A DNA stretch of 64,000 nucleotides from Limnohabitans sp. Rim8 (GCF_945901735.1 NZ_CAMDLM010000008.1:1-64000); one strand, 5' to 3'; shown: positions 13,402-23,293, counted from the first letter of the stretch. A program made the numbers and translations. Notes: generated by a model not told the origin, from the letters alone.

Positions 13402-14667
13402 TCAACGGGTCTGCGCCACTCTTGCTTTGCCGAGCATCGCGTGCAACAAAACATTGCACCCCGCAGCGATGTCGGCGGGCTGGGCATCTTCAATTTCGTT
13501 GTGGCTGATGCCGTCTTTGCAGGGGATGAAAATCATGCCGCTCGGGGCCAGACGGGCGGTGTAGATGGCATCGTGCCCGGCACCTGAGACCACCGGCATT
13601 TGGCTGTAGCCCAAGTGGGCAGCGGCGGCAGACACCGCCTCCACGCACTCCTGATGGAAGGGTTGCGCCGGGAAACTCGACACCAGGGTCAGGTCGATGC
13701 GCAGGCCGGTGCTGCCCTGCAAACTTTGAGCCAATGCTTTGATCTCATCGGCCATGGCCTCCACGCTGGCGTCGGTGTTGTTGCGCAGGTCGATGCTGAA
13801 CTTGACCCGACCCGGAATCACATTGCGGCTGTTGGGGTGCACATGCACCATGCCCACCGTGCCCCTGGCGTGCGGAGCATGTGCGAGGGCCGTCTTCACG
13901 ACGGCCTGCATCAAGTGCGTGGCCACCTGCATGGCATCTCGGCGCAAGGGCATGGGCGTGGGGCCGGCATGGGCTTCCATGCCCGTGACGATGCAGTCAA
14001 ACCAACGGATGCCCAAGGAACCGCTGACCACGCCAATGGTCACGCCTGCATCTTCCAGCACCGGGCCTTGCTCGATATGGGCTTCAAAATACGCTCCGAT
14101 GGGGTGCTGTCCCGGTACTTCAGCGCCGACATAGCCGATTTTTTGCAGTTCTTCCAGCACGGTTTTGCCCTCTTGGTCTTGGGCTTTGTAGGCGTGCTCC
14201 AGCGAGAACGCGCCGGCAAAAACGCCCGAACCCATCATCACCGGTACAAAGCGAGAGCCTTCTTCATTGGTCCAAAAGGCCACCTCAATCGGGGCCTCGG
14301 TTTCGATGCCGTGGTCGTTCAGGCAGCGCACCACCTCCAGCCCGGCCAACACGCCGTAGTTGCCGTCGAACTTGCCACCGGTGGGCTGGGTGTCGATGTG
14401 GCTGCCGGTCATGATGGGCGGCAAATCGGGCTGCCGCCCGGCTCTGCGCATGAAGACGTTGCCGATTTGATCGACCGTGACGGTCATGCCCGCTTCGCGG
14501 GCCCAAGACGTGACCAGGTCCCGGCCTTGGCGGTCCAGATCGGTCAAGGCCAAGCGGCACACGCCCCCTTTGTCGGTGCCCCCGATTTGGGCCAAGGTCA
14601 TCAGCGATTGCCACAAACGATTGGCGTCAATGCGCAAAGAGGACAAATTGTCGGGACTCACATTCAT
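13402..14667 (-). CDS. M20-family Zn-dependent amidohydrolase (allantoate amidohydrolase / N-carbamoyl-amino-acid hydrolase type)
   Basis: This 421-residue M20 hydrolase belongs to the AllC/HyuC/beta-ureidopropionase branch. Metal ligands are visible: H90 in GSHIDTQP, D101 in GKFDGNYG and the E135/E136 pair in NEEGSRF. A later HIEQGP and a C-terminal SHNEIED histidine complete the set. Such enzymes cleave ureido or carbamoyl groups from allantoate, N-carbamoyl amino acids or beta-ureidopropionate; the sequence does not choose between them. The ATG at 14667 is used because GGAG precedes it by 8 nt and it lies 20 nt after the GntR gene stop. It shares the operon with the GntR regulator. Confidence 0.85.
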   Translation of the reverse strand: MNVSPDNLSSLRIDANRLWQSLMTLAQIGGTDKGGVCRLALTDLDRQGRDLVTSWAREAGMTVTVDQIGNVFMRRAGRQPDLPPIMTGSHIDTQPTGGKFDGNYGVLAGLEVVRCLNDHGIETEAPIEVAFWTNEEGSRFVPVMMGSGVFAGAFSLEHAYKAQDQEGKTVLEELQKIGYVGAEVPGQHPIGAYFEAHIEQGPVLEDAGVTIGVVSGSLGIRWFDCIVTGMEAHAGPTPMPLRRDAMQVATHLMQAVVKTALAHAPHARGTVGMVHVHPNSRNVIPGRVKFSIDLRNNTDASVEAMADEIKALAQSLQGSTGLRIDLTLVSSFPAQPFHQECVEAVSAAAAHLGYSQMPVVSGAGHDAIYTARLAPSGMIFIPCKDGISHNEIEDAQPADIAAGCNVLLHAMLGKARVAQTR

Positions 14668-14687
14668 GCTTCGATCTCCACAGGTGT

Positions 14688-15497
14688 TCATTCGGGGCTG
14701 TCCCGATAAGCTTGAAAGACATCACGCAATTGCCTGCGAGGTGTTGCAGGCGCCGTCAAGGACTGCTCCAGTTCGTTGAGGTGTTTGCGCATTTCTGCGC
14801 CTGCCGCTGCAGGACTTTTTTGCAAGGCGCTGATCAAATCGACATGCCGGTGCGCCACGCACACTTGCCCCCCTTGGCGTTTGAAACGCGACATGAGCAA
14901 GGACGTGGTGGGCAGCAAGCCATTGAGCCAGCGGGCCATGACCGGGTTGCCATGCATGTCGGCCATGGCTTGGTGAAATTCACCCGAAAGGCGAATCGCC
15001 AGGGCATGCTCGCCCATGCGATCGGCCTCGGTTTCACCGTCAGCCAAATGTTGCAAGGTCTGCAATTGCTCGGCAGACAATCGGCCCGCCAGTTGTCTGG
15101 CCACTTCGCACTCGACCACCCTGCGGGCATCAAAAACACTGCCGGCGTCTTCCAGGCTGGGAATGGGCACACGAGCCCCTCGGTTGTGCAGCAATTCGAT
15201 CACCTGCTCTTGCGCCAGACGCTGCAAGGCTTGGCGCACCAAGGTGCGCGAGACATTGAACTGCTCGGCCAACTCTTGTTCGCGCAGGCGCTCACCTGGG
15301 GACAGTCGTCGCTCCAGAACTGCCTGGTAAATCGCCTCGTACACCCGATCGGCGCCTGTGACGTGCACCACTGCACCCGCCTCCTGCGGCCAGTTTGAAG
15401 CGTCAGCCACAGCCTGCGCCGAAACGGGTGTTTGAACGGGCAGGTCGAGGCCGACTTTGGGCGACTGGGACACCCCCCGTCGGCGTTCATCTGTCAT
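14688..15497 (-). CDS. GntR-family (FCD) transcriptional regulator
   Basis: The 269-residue protein has an N-terminal winged helix (about residues 48-110, with LREQELAEQFNVSRTLVRQALQRLAQE) and a C-terminal all-helical FCD ligand domain containing conserved His and Asp residues (FDARRVVECEVARQL, SGEFHQAMADM, HRHVDLISAL). FCD regulators usually respond to small organic acids. It is the first gene of the operon with the M20 hydrolase, and its start overlaps the possible 5' end of the divergent ureidoglycolate-lyase-like gene. Two TTGTATGCAA sites upstream of the ABC operon are candidate targets. Confidence 0.88.
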   Translation of the reverse strand: MTDERRRGVSQSPKVGLDLPVQTPVSAQAVADASNWPQEAGAVVHVTGADRVYEAIYQAVLERRLSPGERLREQELAEQFNVSRTLVRQALQRLAQEQVIELLHNRGARVPIPSLEDAGSVFDARRVVECEVARQLAGRLSAEQLQTLQHLADGETEADRMGEHALAIRLSGEFHQAMADMHGNPVMARWLNGLLPTTSLLMSRFKRQGGQVCVAHRHVDLISALQKSPAAAGAEMRKHLNELEQSLTAPATPRRQLRDVFQAYRDSPE

Positions 15498-15525
15498 GAT
15501 GGACCCCATTCACCCGAGTCATTCC

Positions 15526-16035
15526 ATGAGCACTGAACACCCATTGGGCACCCTGGCTTGTCAGCCCCTCACGGCACAAGCTTTTTCGCCTTATGGCGAG
15601 GTGTTGAATTTGTTTGCACCCGCCCACCAAACCATCAACCAAGGCACCAGCGGACGGCTGGATTTGCCAGCGGGCCTGGACTTGGCGGACGACCAAGGCC
15701 AGGCGGTGTTGGCCGTGTTCCATGCGCTGGCACAGAACCCCGAGGGTCCTTGCCACATGCTGGAGCGGCACCAACACGGCAGTCAGACCTTTGTGCCCTT
15801 GACCGGGGCGCGCTGTCGCTTGCTGGTGGCCTTGGGCCAAGACCCACCCGACCTGCGCACGCTGGTGTGCTTTGAAGTCACGGGCCAGCAAGGCTTCACG
15901 CTGCACAAAGGCACCTGGCACCACCCCTTGATGGCCTTGGACGACGGTGCTTTTTTGGTGATCGAGCGCCGGGGCTTGAGCGTAGATTGCGAGATTCATT
16001 CACTGCCTTTGAGTGTGCGCCTGAGTCCCCTTTAA
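15526..16035 (+). CDS. Ureidoglycolate lyase (AllA)-like protein
   Basis: The 169-residue protein is of the cupin-like AllA family, which splits ureidoglycolate into glyoxylate and urea. Family-like segments include FSPYGEVL near the N-terminus, HMLERHQHGSQTFVPL in the centre and FTLHKGTWHHPLMAL near the C-terminus. The start is uncertain: ATG codons at 15496 and 15499 are also in frame but overlap the GntR start. It is divergent from the GntR-hydrolase pair and convergent with the amidase, inside a ureide-type gene set. Confidence 0.78.
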   Translation: MSTEHPLGTLACQPLTAQAFSPYGEVLNLFAPAHQTINQGTSGRLDLPAGLDLADDQGQAVLAVFHALAQNPEGPCHMLERHQHGSQTFVPLTGARCRLLVALGQDPPDLRTLVCFEVTGQQGFTLHKGTWHHPLMALDDGAFLVIERRGLSVDCEIHSLPLSVRLSPL

Positions 16036-16065
16036 CGCCGCGCACATGGGGTGTCCCTGCGGCGT

Positions 16066-17268
16066 TCAGGACCACGCGCGGTGGATGTGTTCTGCCAGTT
16101 TGACCAGACTGCGGTCTGAGCCTTCTGGCCCCACCAAAGAAATACCCAAGGGTGCGCCCTGGTGACTGGCCAGTGGCAAGCTCACCTGCGGCAAGCCCGC
16201 CATGCCCGCCACACACAGCAAACTTGTGGCCCGGTTGCGGTAGGTTTCCAACTCGGCATCGGTCTGACGGATCAAAGGGGCCACATCGGGCATGGTGGGC
16301 ATCAAGAGCACGCCGTCGTTGCCCAAGATGTGCTGCATGTGCTGGCGCCACACTTCGCGGAAAGCCCGCGCCTTGGCCACTTGCTCATCGGTGACTTTGG
16401 AAGACCAGTCAAAGCGCTGGGCTACCGCAGCGCCCAGCACAGGACGAAAGCGCTGAAGAAAACCCCCATGCACATCCCAGGCCTCGCGGCCCTGAATGGC
16501 GCGGAAATGCCAATACATGGTGTCCATGTCACCCTGCATGACGCGTACCGACTTGGCTTTGCCCAAGCATTGCTCTATTTGTTGACGTACAGGCTTGAGG
16601 GCTTTGAGGGCGCCCGGCGTGGCCAGCGCCCACATGTCGGTCGGGGCCAGCAAGCGGATGTGATCGGGCAAAGCCTGCGCGTCCTTGCCCAACAAGACCT
16701 CGGCCACACGGGCAAAGGTGGGCACATCACGGGCAAACCAGCCGCAAGTGTCCAAGCTGGGCGACAAGGCCATGGTGTCTTGCAAACTGATGCGCCCCTG
16801 GCTGGGCCGCATGCCGACCAAACCGCAATGGTTGGCGGGGGCCCGCACCGAGCCGCCCGTGTCTGAACCCAAAGCAAAATCGCACAGGCGGTTCGACACG
16901 GCAGAAGCCGAACCCGAGGAAGACCCGCCACTGATGCGTTCGGCCACCGCGCCATTGATGGGCGCGCCGTAATGGGCGTTTTGACCATTCATGGAAAACG
17001 CCAATTCGTCGGTGACGGTTTTGCCGACAAAACGCGCACCGGCGTCCAGCAAGCTTTGCACCACTGGGGCCGTGCGGTCCTGAACACCCCACAGGGCCAT
17101 CAGCATGGGTTGACCGCCACTGGTGGGGTAGCCCTTGACGTGGTAAATGTCTTTGGCCGCGAAGCTCAGGCCCGACAAAGGGCCCGTGGCCACGTGGGCC
17201 ACCGGGCTCGATGGGTAAGGCATGAAGGCGTGGGCGTTGTCCCACAGGGCATCGGTGTGTCGACTCAT
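16066..17268 (-). CDS. Amidase-signature family amidase
   Basis: This 400-residue amidase-signature enzyme has the Lys of FAAKD (K39), the serine-rich GGSSSGSA (residues 114-121, providing the cis-Ser) and SDTGGS with the nucleophile at S140. This is the complete Ser-cisSer-Lys triad of the family. It hydrolyses an unspecified amide. GAGG precedes the ATG at 17268. It is the last gene of the ABC transporter operon, 23 bp after the second ATPase gene, so its substrate probably arrives through that transporter. Confidence 0.85.
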   Translation of the reverse strand: MSRHTDALWDNAHAFMPYPSSPVAHVATGPLSGLSFAAKDIYHVKGYPTSGGQPMLMALWGVQDRTAPVVQSLLDAGARFVGKTVTDELAFSMNGQNAHYGAPINGAVAERISGGSSSGSASAVSNRLCDFALGSDTGGSVRAPANHCGLVGMRPSQGRISLQDTMALSPSLDTCGWFARDVPTFARVAEVLLGKDAQALPDHIRLLAPTDMWALATPGALKALKPVRQQIEQCLGKAKSVRVMQGDMDTMYWHFRAIQGREAWDVHGGFLQRFRPVLGAAVAQRFDWSSKVTDEQVAKARAFREVWRQHMQHILGNDGVLLMPTMPDVAPLIRQTDAELETYRNRATSLLCVAGMAGLPQVSLPLASHQGAPLGISLVGPEGSDRSLVKLAEHIHRAWS

Positions 17269-17291
17269 GTTCACCTCACGTTAAAAAATGA

Positions 17292-18308
17292 TCAGGCCAC
17301 TTGCTGAAAATTGGACTGGGAATGGGGCTGGGCCAGCAGGCAGCGAACACTGTGGCCTTCGGCCAGCCAAGTGACTTCCGGGCGTGTGGCACTGCATTCA
17401 GGCACCGCCAACTTGCAACGGCTGGCAAAGGCGCAGCCCTGTGGCAAATTCGTCAAGTCAGGCGGTGCGCCGGCAATGGTTTCCAGGCGCTGGCCTTTGG
17501 CCAAAGCCCCGTCGGCGCGGCTTTGCAGCAAAGCACGGGTGTAGGGGTGACGGGGTTCACGAATCAGGGTTCGGGCGGGCCCCTCCTCCACAATCCGGCC
17601 GGCATACATCACGGCAATGCGGTCCGCCACCTCCACGGCGGCACCGATGTCGTGCGTGACAAAAATCACCGACAAGCCCATCTCTTTTTGCAACTCGCGA
17701 AGCAGCAGCAGGATCTGGATTTGCACCGTGGCATCCAGCGCGGTGGTGGGCTCGTCGGCCAGCAGCAACTGGGGCCGACAGGCCAGGGCCAGGGCGATCA
17801 TGGCGCGCTGGCGCATGCCGCCCGACATTTCATGCGGATAGGCTTGCAAACGGCGCTCTGGGCTGGGAATGCGCACCCGCTCAAACAAGGCCAAGGCCCG
17901 CTGCTTGGCCTCGTCTTCGCTCACCTTTTCGTGACGGCTAATGGTTTCGATGATTTGCTGGCCCAAACTGTAAACCGGGTCGAGCGCCAGCAAAGGCTCT
18001 TGAAAAATCATGGACGCCACGCGCCCACGAAATCGGTTGAGTTGGTCCGACGACAGTTTCAGCACGTCGTGATCGCCCACCCTGATTTGCCCTGTGATTT
18101 GGGTTTTCTTTTCGGCATGCAAACGCAGCAAAGTGCGCAAGGTCACGCTCTTGCCAGAGCCCGACTCGCCAATCAGGGCGACCACTTCACCGCGTTGCAC
18201 GCGCAAGTCCACGCCCGAGACCGCCTGCACGGGTTTTTTGCCACCGGTGAAGGTGACATGCAATTGGCGGATGTCCACAAATGCGGGGGTTGATGTCTCC
18301 GTTTTCAT
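17292..18308 (-). CDS. ABC transporter ATP-binding protein, Dpp/Opp type (first ATPase)
   Basis: The 338-residue ATPase has Walker A GESGSGKS, signature MSGGMRQR and Walker B LLLADEPT. Its C-terminal oligopeptide/dipeptide transporter extension holds cysteines ([14 protein letters not shown]) typical of DppD/OppD. The start at 18308 overlaps the stop of the upstream ATPase by 4 bp (ATGA), which decides it over the longer upstream reading frame. It pairs with the other ATPase to energise the importer encoded upstream. Confidence 0.92.
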   Translation of the reverse strand: MKTETSTPAFVDIRQLHVTFTGGKKPVQAVSGVDLRVQRGEVVALIGESGSGKSVTLRTLLRLHAEKKTQITGQIRVGDHDVLKLSSDQLNRFRGRVASMIFQEPLLALDPVYSLGQQIIETISRHEKVSEDEAKQRALALFERVRIPSPERRLQAYPHEMSGGMRQRAMIALALACRPQLLLADEPTTALDATVQIQILLLLRELQKEMGLSVIFVTHDIGAAVEVADRIAVMYAGRIVEEGPARTLIREPRHPYTRALLQSRADGALAKGQRLETIAGAPPDLTNLPQGCAFASRCKLAVPECSATRPEVTWLAEGHSVRCLLAQPHSQSNFQQVA

Positions 18309-19366
18309 GCCGCGACCTCCAAGGGCTTGACCGCGCCCTGCCCTGAGGGTGCCCCGGTGTGCGCTGCGCCTGCCACATGCATCCAGCAGGCCACCTGTTG
18401 GCCGTGTTGGGCTGGGGCCAACACCGGCATTTTTTCGCTGCAAATGGCTTGGGCGTGCGCACAACGGGTGTGAAAACGGCAGCCGCTGGGCGGGTTGATC
18501 GGGTTGGGCGGGTCACCGGCCAAAGGCGGGGTTTCGGTGCGCCGATCCGGGTCCAATGTTGGGATGGACGAGAGCAAGGCTTGTGTGTAGGGGTGCGCCG
18601 CATGCTTGAACAGGATTTCACTGTCCCCCACTTCAACCACTTGGCCGAGGTACATCACCATCACCCTGTCGCTCATGTAGCGCACCACATTCAGGTCGTG
18701 GCTGATGAAAATATAGGTCAGGCCAAACGCCTCTTTCAAGTCGAGCAAGAGGTTCAGCACCTGCGCTTCCACCGACTTGTCCAGGGCAGAAACCGCCTCG
18801 TCCAGAATGATCAAACGCGACTGCAAGGCCAAGGCCCGTGCGATGTTGACGCGCTGCCTTTGCCCGCCTGACAACTCGTGCGGATAACGCTCGGCAAAGC
18901 GCTGTGGTGCCAGCCCCACCCGTTCGAGCAAGTCACGCGCACGCTCGATCGCCTCGCGCTCAGGCAGTCCGTGCACCATGGGGGCAAATGCGATCGAATC
19001 CTCCATGGTCAAGCGCGGATTCAAGGACGCGTAGCTGTCTTGAAACACCATTTGGGCCTGACGCCGGTAATCCTTCAAGGGCAGCGACTTGCTGCCCACC
19101 GTCTGCCCATCGAACACCAACTCGCCCTGGTCGTGGTTGATCAGTTGCATGAGCAAGCGGGCTGTGGTCGACTTGCCGCAACCGGACTCGCCCACCACCC
19201 CCAGGGTCTCGCCTTTGAACACGTCAAAGCTCACCCCGTCGACAGCGCGCACCACGCCCGCGCCGCGTCCCAACAAGTCTTTCTTGAGTGGAAAGTGCTT
19301 GACCAAACCGCGCACCGAGAGCATCGGCTGACTTGATCCGCCCACCTCATCATTGGCCATTGTCAT
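18305..19366 (-). CDS. ABC transporter ATP-binding protein, Dpp/Opp type (second ATPase)
   Basis: The 353-residue DppF/OppF-like ATPase has Walker A GESGCGKS, signature LSGGQRQR and a Walker B LIILDEAVSALD. The C-terminal extension has the cysteine cluster GCRFHTRCAHAQAIC. GAGG lies 5 nt before the ATG at 19366. It sits 7 nt after the permease gene and overlaps the next ATPase gene, consistent with one operon. Confidence 0.92.
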   Translation of the reverse strand: MTMANDEVGGSSQPMLSVRGLVKHFPLKKDLLGRGAGVVRAVDGVSFDVFKGETLGVVGESGCGKSTTARLLMQLINHDQGELVFDGQTVGSKSLPLKDYRRQAQMVFQDSYASLNPRLTMEDSIAFAPMVHGLPEREAIERARDLLERVGLAPQRFAERYPHELSGGQRQRVNIARALALQSRLIILDEAVSALDKSVEAQVLNLLLDLKEAFGLTYIFISHDLNVVRYMSDRVMVMYLGQVVEVGDSEILFKHAAHPYTQALLSSIPTLDPDRRTETPPLAGDPPNPINPPSGCRFHTRCAHAQAICSEKMPVLAPAQHGQQVACWMHVAGAAHTGAPSGQGAVKPLEVAA

Positions 19367-19373
19367 GCGGACC

Positions 19374-20267
19374 TCACTGTTTGATTTCCATGGCCGAGCG
19401 CAAGCCGTCGGCCAGAAGGTTGAAAGCAATCGATGTCATGAAAATCATCGCCCCAGGCAAGGCTGCAATCCAGGGTTGCGTATAAATGGCGGTGCGCAAG
19501 GTGTTGAGCATCAGGCCCCATTCCGGCTCGGGGGGTTTGACCCCCAGCCCCAAAAAGCTCAGACCCGAGGCCAAGATCATGGACACCGCGATCAAACTCG
19601 TGGCGTACACAAAAATCGGCCCTAGCACATTGCCCAGCACATGCACCCGCACGATGGTGAAAGCGGATGCACCCGACGCCCTGGCCGCTTCGACAAAATC
19701 ACGCTCCCGAATCTGCGTGGTCACGCTCTCGGCCACACGGGCCAGCGGCGGTATGAATACGATCGTCAAGGAGATGAGTGAATTGGTGATACCGGCCCCC
19801 AAAGCGCCCGACAGGGCAATGGCCAACAACACCGAAGGAAAGGCATAAAAAACGTCGATGGTGCGCATCATCACGCTGTTGACCCAGCCCCCGGTGTAAC
19901 CGGCGGTGATGCCGATCAAGGAGCCGATGAAAAAGGCACATACCACCGGCGTGATGCCCATGAACAAGGACAACTTGGCCCCCACCATCAAGCGGGTGAG
20001 CATGTCGCGGCCCAACTCGTCGGTGCCCAAGGGGTGGCCTTCAAAGCCAATGGGCTTGAGGCGTTTGAGCATGGCGGACTGGTAAGGGTCCATGGGCGCG
20101 AGCCAGGGGCCGAACACAGCCAGCACCATCAACAACAGCACCACCAGGGCGGCACCCACAGCCACTTTGTCACGTAAAAACCGACGCCCTACGGTTTCCC
20201 AATAACCGGCAGAGCGCTCATACACCAGCGGGAGCACGGGGCTGGCAGCCGCATTCAATGAAGTCAT
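19374..20267 (-). CDS. ABC transporter permease, DppC type
   Basis: The 297-residue inner-membrane permease has an N-terminal transmembrane helix (about 34-54), a further set of about five helices and the EAA-loop segment EAARASGASAFTIVRVHVLGNV that docks on the ATPase. It is of the DppC/OppC branch. It lies 21 bp after the DppB-type gene in the same operon. Confidence 0.92.
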   Translation of the reverse strand: MTSLNAAASPVLPLVYERSAGYWETVGRRFLRDKVAVGAALVVLLLMVLAVFGPWLAPMDPYQSAMLKRLKPIGFEGHPLGTDELGRDMLTRLMVGAKLSLFMGITPVVCAFFIGSLIGITAGYTGGWVNSVMMRTIDVFYAFPSVLLAIALSGALGAGITNSLISLTIVFIPPLARVAESVTTQIRERDFVEAARASGASAFTIVRVHVLGNVLGPIFVYATSLIAVSMILASGLSFLGLGVKPPEPEWGLMLNTLRTAIYTQPWIAALPGAMIFMTSIAFNLLADGLRSAMEIKQ

Positions 20268-20288
20268 GTCAATTCCTTGGGGTCGGGA

Positions 20289-21242
20289 TCAAGCGCGTGC
20301 AATGCGAGGGTCCAGCAAGGTCTGGATCACATCCACGATGAGGTTGAGCACGACAAAAAACATCGCCAGCACCAGGATCGTGCCTTGCAGCAAAGGCAAG
20401 TCGCGCTGGAAGATGGCCGAATTGAGCAAGAAGCCCGTGCCAGGCCAGGAAAAAACCGTCTCGATCAGGATCGAGCCGCCGAGCAAGTAACCCAACTGCA
20501 AGCCCATCACCGCCAGCGCCGTGGGCGCTGCATTTTTGACCACATGCCAAAAAATACCAAAATTGGTCAAGCCCTTGGCGCGCAAACCCACGATGAACTC
20601 TTGCGCCAGAATGTCGGCCACCAAGGCCCGCACCGTCCGAGAAATGATGCCCATTGGGATCACGCTCATGGTGATGGCGGGCAAGAGCATGTGCTTGAAG
20701 TGCTCCCAATCCCAAATCCACTGGCTGGAGCCGCCCGGCCCAGCACCACCGGGTGGCAGCCACATCAGGATCGAAGAAAACACAATCACGAGGACCATGC
20801 CCAGCCAATAGTGCGGAACGCTGACCCCCAGTACAGACAGCAAAGAGGCAAATTTATCGAGCCAAGAGTTCTGGAAATACCCGGCCACAAAACCAAACAA
20901 ACAGCCCAGCACAAACCCGATCAGGGTGGCCAGCAGGGCGAGGCGCAAAGTGTTGCCCACGGCGGTCATGACCTCCGAAGCCACCGGCCGGTTGCTGGCA
21001 ATGGATGTACCCAGATCGCCCTGCAAAGCGCGCCAGACCCAGGTCACAAACTGTTCAGGGTAAGAGCGGTTGAATCCGTACAGCTCGATCAACTGCGCCT
21101 GCAAGTCGGCCGAGGCGTCTGGCGGCAATATCGACATCAGAGGATCACCGGGTGCGAGGTGCACCAAGCCAAAACAAACCAGCGCCACCCCCAGCATGAT
21201 GGGCAGGGAATAAATCAGTCGCCGCAACAAAAAGCCGAGCAT
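20289..21242 (-). CDS. ABC transporter permease, DppB type
   Basis: The 317-residue permease begins MLGFLLRRLIYSLPIMLGV, the classical DppB N-terminus, with LAPGDP following the first helix. The EAA-loop region reads LRAKGLTNFGIFWHVVKNA. The ATG at 21242 has GGAG 7 nt upstream and is preferred over an in-frame start at 21263. It is the first permease after the substrate-binding protein gene. Confidence 0.92.
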   Translation of the reverse strand: MLGFLLRRLIYSLPIMLGVALVCFGLVHLAPGDPLMSILPPDASADLQAQLIELYGFNRSYPEQFVTWVWRALQGDLGTSIASNRPVASEVMTAVGNTLRLALLATLIGFVLGCLFGFVAGYFQNSWLDKFASLLSVLGVSVPHYWLGMVLVIVFSSILMWLPPGGAGPGGSSQWIWDWEHFKHMLLPAITMSVIPMGIISRTVRALVADILAQEFIVGLRAKGLTNFGIFWHVVKNAAPTALAVMGLQLGYLLGGSILIETVFSWPGTGFLLNSAIFQRDLPLLQGTILVLAMFFVVLNLIVDVIQTLLDPRIARA

Positions 21243-21344
21243 GCCAGCACTCCAAAACTGCAATTAAAAAAGTGTGCAGGCAGGCCGCTCACCACCTGAC
21301 TGCACACCCAGCGGCGTGGGCCCGGTGGGCCCACGCCGTGACCA

Positions 21345-23015
21345 TCAGTCCATCGACACTGGCGCCAGATCAACAAACCAACTGCGTGGCTGCACGAAAC
21401 CCTTGACCTTGGTGCTCATGGCGCGAGGCCCCACGTCGTGGGCAATCCAGACAAAAGGCGCCTCTTCAACAATGCGGGCGTGCAACTTAGCCAGCGCCTC
21501 ATCACGCCTCTTATCTTCGAACTGAGTACGGGCATCGGTGATCAATTTGTCAAATTCCGGATTGCCAAAGTAACCCCAGTTGTTGGACACCGGTGGGAAG
21601 GCGCCTGTGCTGGTGAAACGAACCATGGCAAAGAAGGGGTCCATCGCTGCATAGCTCACATTGATGGCATTGGCGCCGTTGGCCGATGGGTCCTTTGCAC
21701 CCTTACGCCAGTTGGTGAACAAGGTGTTCCACTCGATCACGTCAAACTGGACGTCAAAGAAGCACTGCTTGAGCGACTGTTGCACAAACTCGTTCATGGG
21801 CAAGGGCTGCATCTGGCCCGAGCCTGACGCCGAAATCTGCACCTTGACTTTGAGGGGTTTAGCCGCGCTGTGACCCGCTTGTGTCATCAAGGTCTTGGCC
21901 GCGTTCACGTCGTACTTGATGTCAAATTTGGGGTTGCCCCACCAGGGGTGGCCCGGAGGCACGGTGCCTTTGGGGGCCGCCATCATCCCGCCCAAAAGGG
22001 TTTTCATGCCTTCACGGTCCACGCACAAGTTGGCCGCGTGACGCACCCGCTTGTCCAGCCAAGGGGAACCTTCGGCAAAAGACAACTGCCAAGGCCACAC
22101 ATGCGGCTGGGCATTGCTTTCAATCTTGAAGCCCCGCTGGCGAATTTGCGGCATGGCGTCGGGTGCTGGCGCTTCGATCCAGTCGACCTGACCCCCGAGC
22201 AAGGCTGCAGTGCGGGCGTTGGCCTCGGGCATGGGCACAAGCACCACGCGGTCGACCTTGGGCAGGCGCTTGGCGTCCCAATAGGTTTTGTTCGCCACCA
22301 TTTCGAGGCGTTCACGTGGCACGAACCGGGCCATCTTGAAGGGGCCAGAACCAGAGGCATCTGCCGCAAATGCGGTCCAGGCTGCCTTGGATTTGTCTGC
22401 CGGTGTAGCACCTGCAGCGGCATCAAATTTCTTTTGCCAATGGGCCGGCGAGGCGATGAACAAATTGGTCAAGTTGATGGGCACAAACGCATCGGGCTCG
22501 CTGGTGGTCAGTTCCACCGTCAGGTCATCGATTTTTCGGGCACTGCGCAGGGTAGGCATGCGCGATGCCGTAACGCCCACCTGGCTGGCATCAAAATGAA
22601 CCGCGTCTTTGTCCAACACCTTGCGCACGTTCCAGACGATCGCATCGGCATTCAAGGCCGAGCCATCGTGGAACTTCACGCCTGGACGCAGCTTGAAGGT
22701 CCATTTGGTTTTATCGGTGGCACCTACAGCCCAAGAAGTGGCCAAGCCAGGAATCAACACACTGGGGCCATCCGATTTGGACAAATCCCAATGGGTCAAG
22801 GCGTCGTACATCGGGATGCCGGTGAACCGGTTGCCCTCAAAGCCTTGGTCAGGCTGCCCCAAGGTGCGGGGAATGTCGGCCGCCGTCATGGCAATGCGCA
22901 AGACTTTTTCTTGCGCCTGAACCGCCATGGAGATGGCGCTGAGCCCCATCCCGACAGCCATGGTGAACGCCCAAGATGTGGGCAACAAACGAGGGGAAAG
23001 GATAGACCGCTTCAT
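21345..23015 (-). CDS. ABC transporter periplasmic substrate-binding protein (SBP_bac_5 family)
   Basis: The 556-residue protein has a Sec signal peptide ending near AVQAQE and the family 5 extracellular solute-binding fold (RPGVKFHDGSALNADAIVWN motif). It captures peptides or other amide or ureide compounds and delivers them to the permeases encoded downstream. GGAG precedes the ATG at 23015. It is the first gene of the operon that ends with the amidase. Its upstream region holds the TTGTATGCAA sites. Confidence 0.9.
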   Translation of the reverse strand: MKRSILSPRLLPTSWAFTMAVGMGLSAISMAVQAQEKVLRIAMTAADIPRTLGQPDQGFEGNRFTGIPMYDALTHWDLSKSDGPSVLIPGLATSWAVGATDKTKWTFKLRPGVKFHDGSALNADAIVWNVRKVLDKDAVHFDASQVGVTASRMPTLRSARKIDDLTVELTTSEPDAFVPINLTNLFIASPAHWQKKFDAAAGATPADKSKAAWTAFAADASGSGPFKMARFVPRERLEMVANKTYWDAKRLPKVDRVVLVPMPEANARTAALLGGQVDWIEAPAPDAMPQIRQRGFKIESNAQPHVWPWQLSFAEGSPWLDKRVRHAANLCVDREGMKTLLGGMMAAPKGTVPPGHPWWGNPKFDIKYDVNAAKTLMTQAGHSAAKPLKVKVQISASGSGQMQPLPMNEFVQQSLKQCFFDVQFDVIEWNTLFTNWRKGAKDPSANGANAINVSYAAMDPFFAMVRFTSTGAFPPVSNNWGYFGNPEFDKLITDARTQFEDKRRDEALAKLHARIVEEAPFVWIAHDVGPRAMSTKVKGFVQPRSWFVDLAPVSMD

Positions 23016-23117
23016 CAAAGCTCCAGTAAAAGTGGATTGAAAAATGAGCAACAGACCTTGAGTACTGACAGATCAGGTCAATAAATTAACATACCTTGCA
23101 AGCGTCTGGCAAGGTTT

Positions 23118-23127
23118 TTGTATGCAA
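23118..23127. promoter_or_regulatory. Candidate GntR-type operator, copy 1
   Basis: TTGTATGCAA is a near-palindrome of the TTGTATACAA type often bound by FCD-class GntR regulators (family knowledge). It lies 103 bp upstream of the ABC operon start and recurs at 23284-23293. Regulation by the GntR gene at 14688-15497 is inferred. Confidence 0.4.
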
Positions 23128-23283
23128 TCGCCGTGCCAGATGCGACACATCACTGCACCCACCCGGCCAAGCCCGTCAACTTTAAAATACCCACTTGTCA
23201 CCCGCATTTAGGCACAGAAATGGTGTTTTCTGGCACCATTCTGGTTTGCACCTATGGAGTCTCACCCCAATTTGGTGTTTTCT

Positions 23284-23293
23284 TTGTATGCAA
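23284..23293. promoter_or_regulatory. Candidate GntR-type operator, copy 2
   Basis: This is the second TTGTATGCAA in the same intergenic region, 166 bp from the first and about 200 bp before the racemase start. Flanking matches are short (TTTGTATGCAATC in both). Confidence 0.4.

Noticed and set aside
17301-18293. A 330-codon plus-strand frame over the first ABC ATPase gene
   Set aside because: It is antisense to a well-conserved ATPase with intact motifs and shows no recognisable domain.
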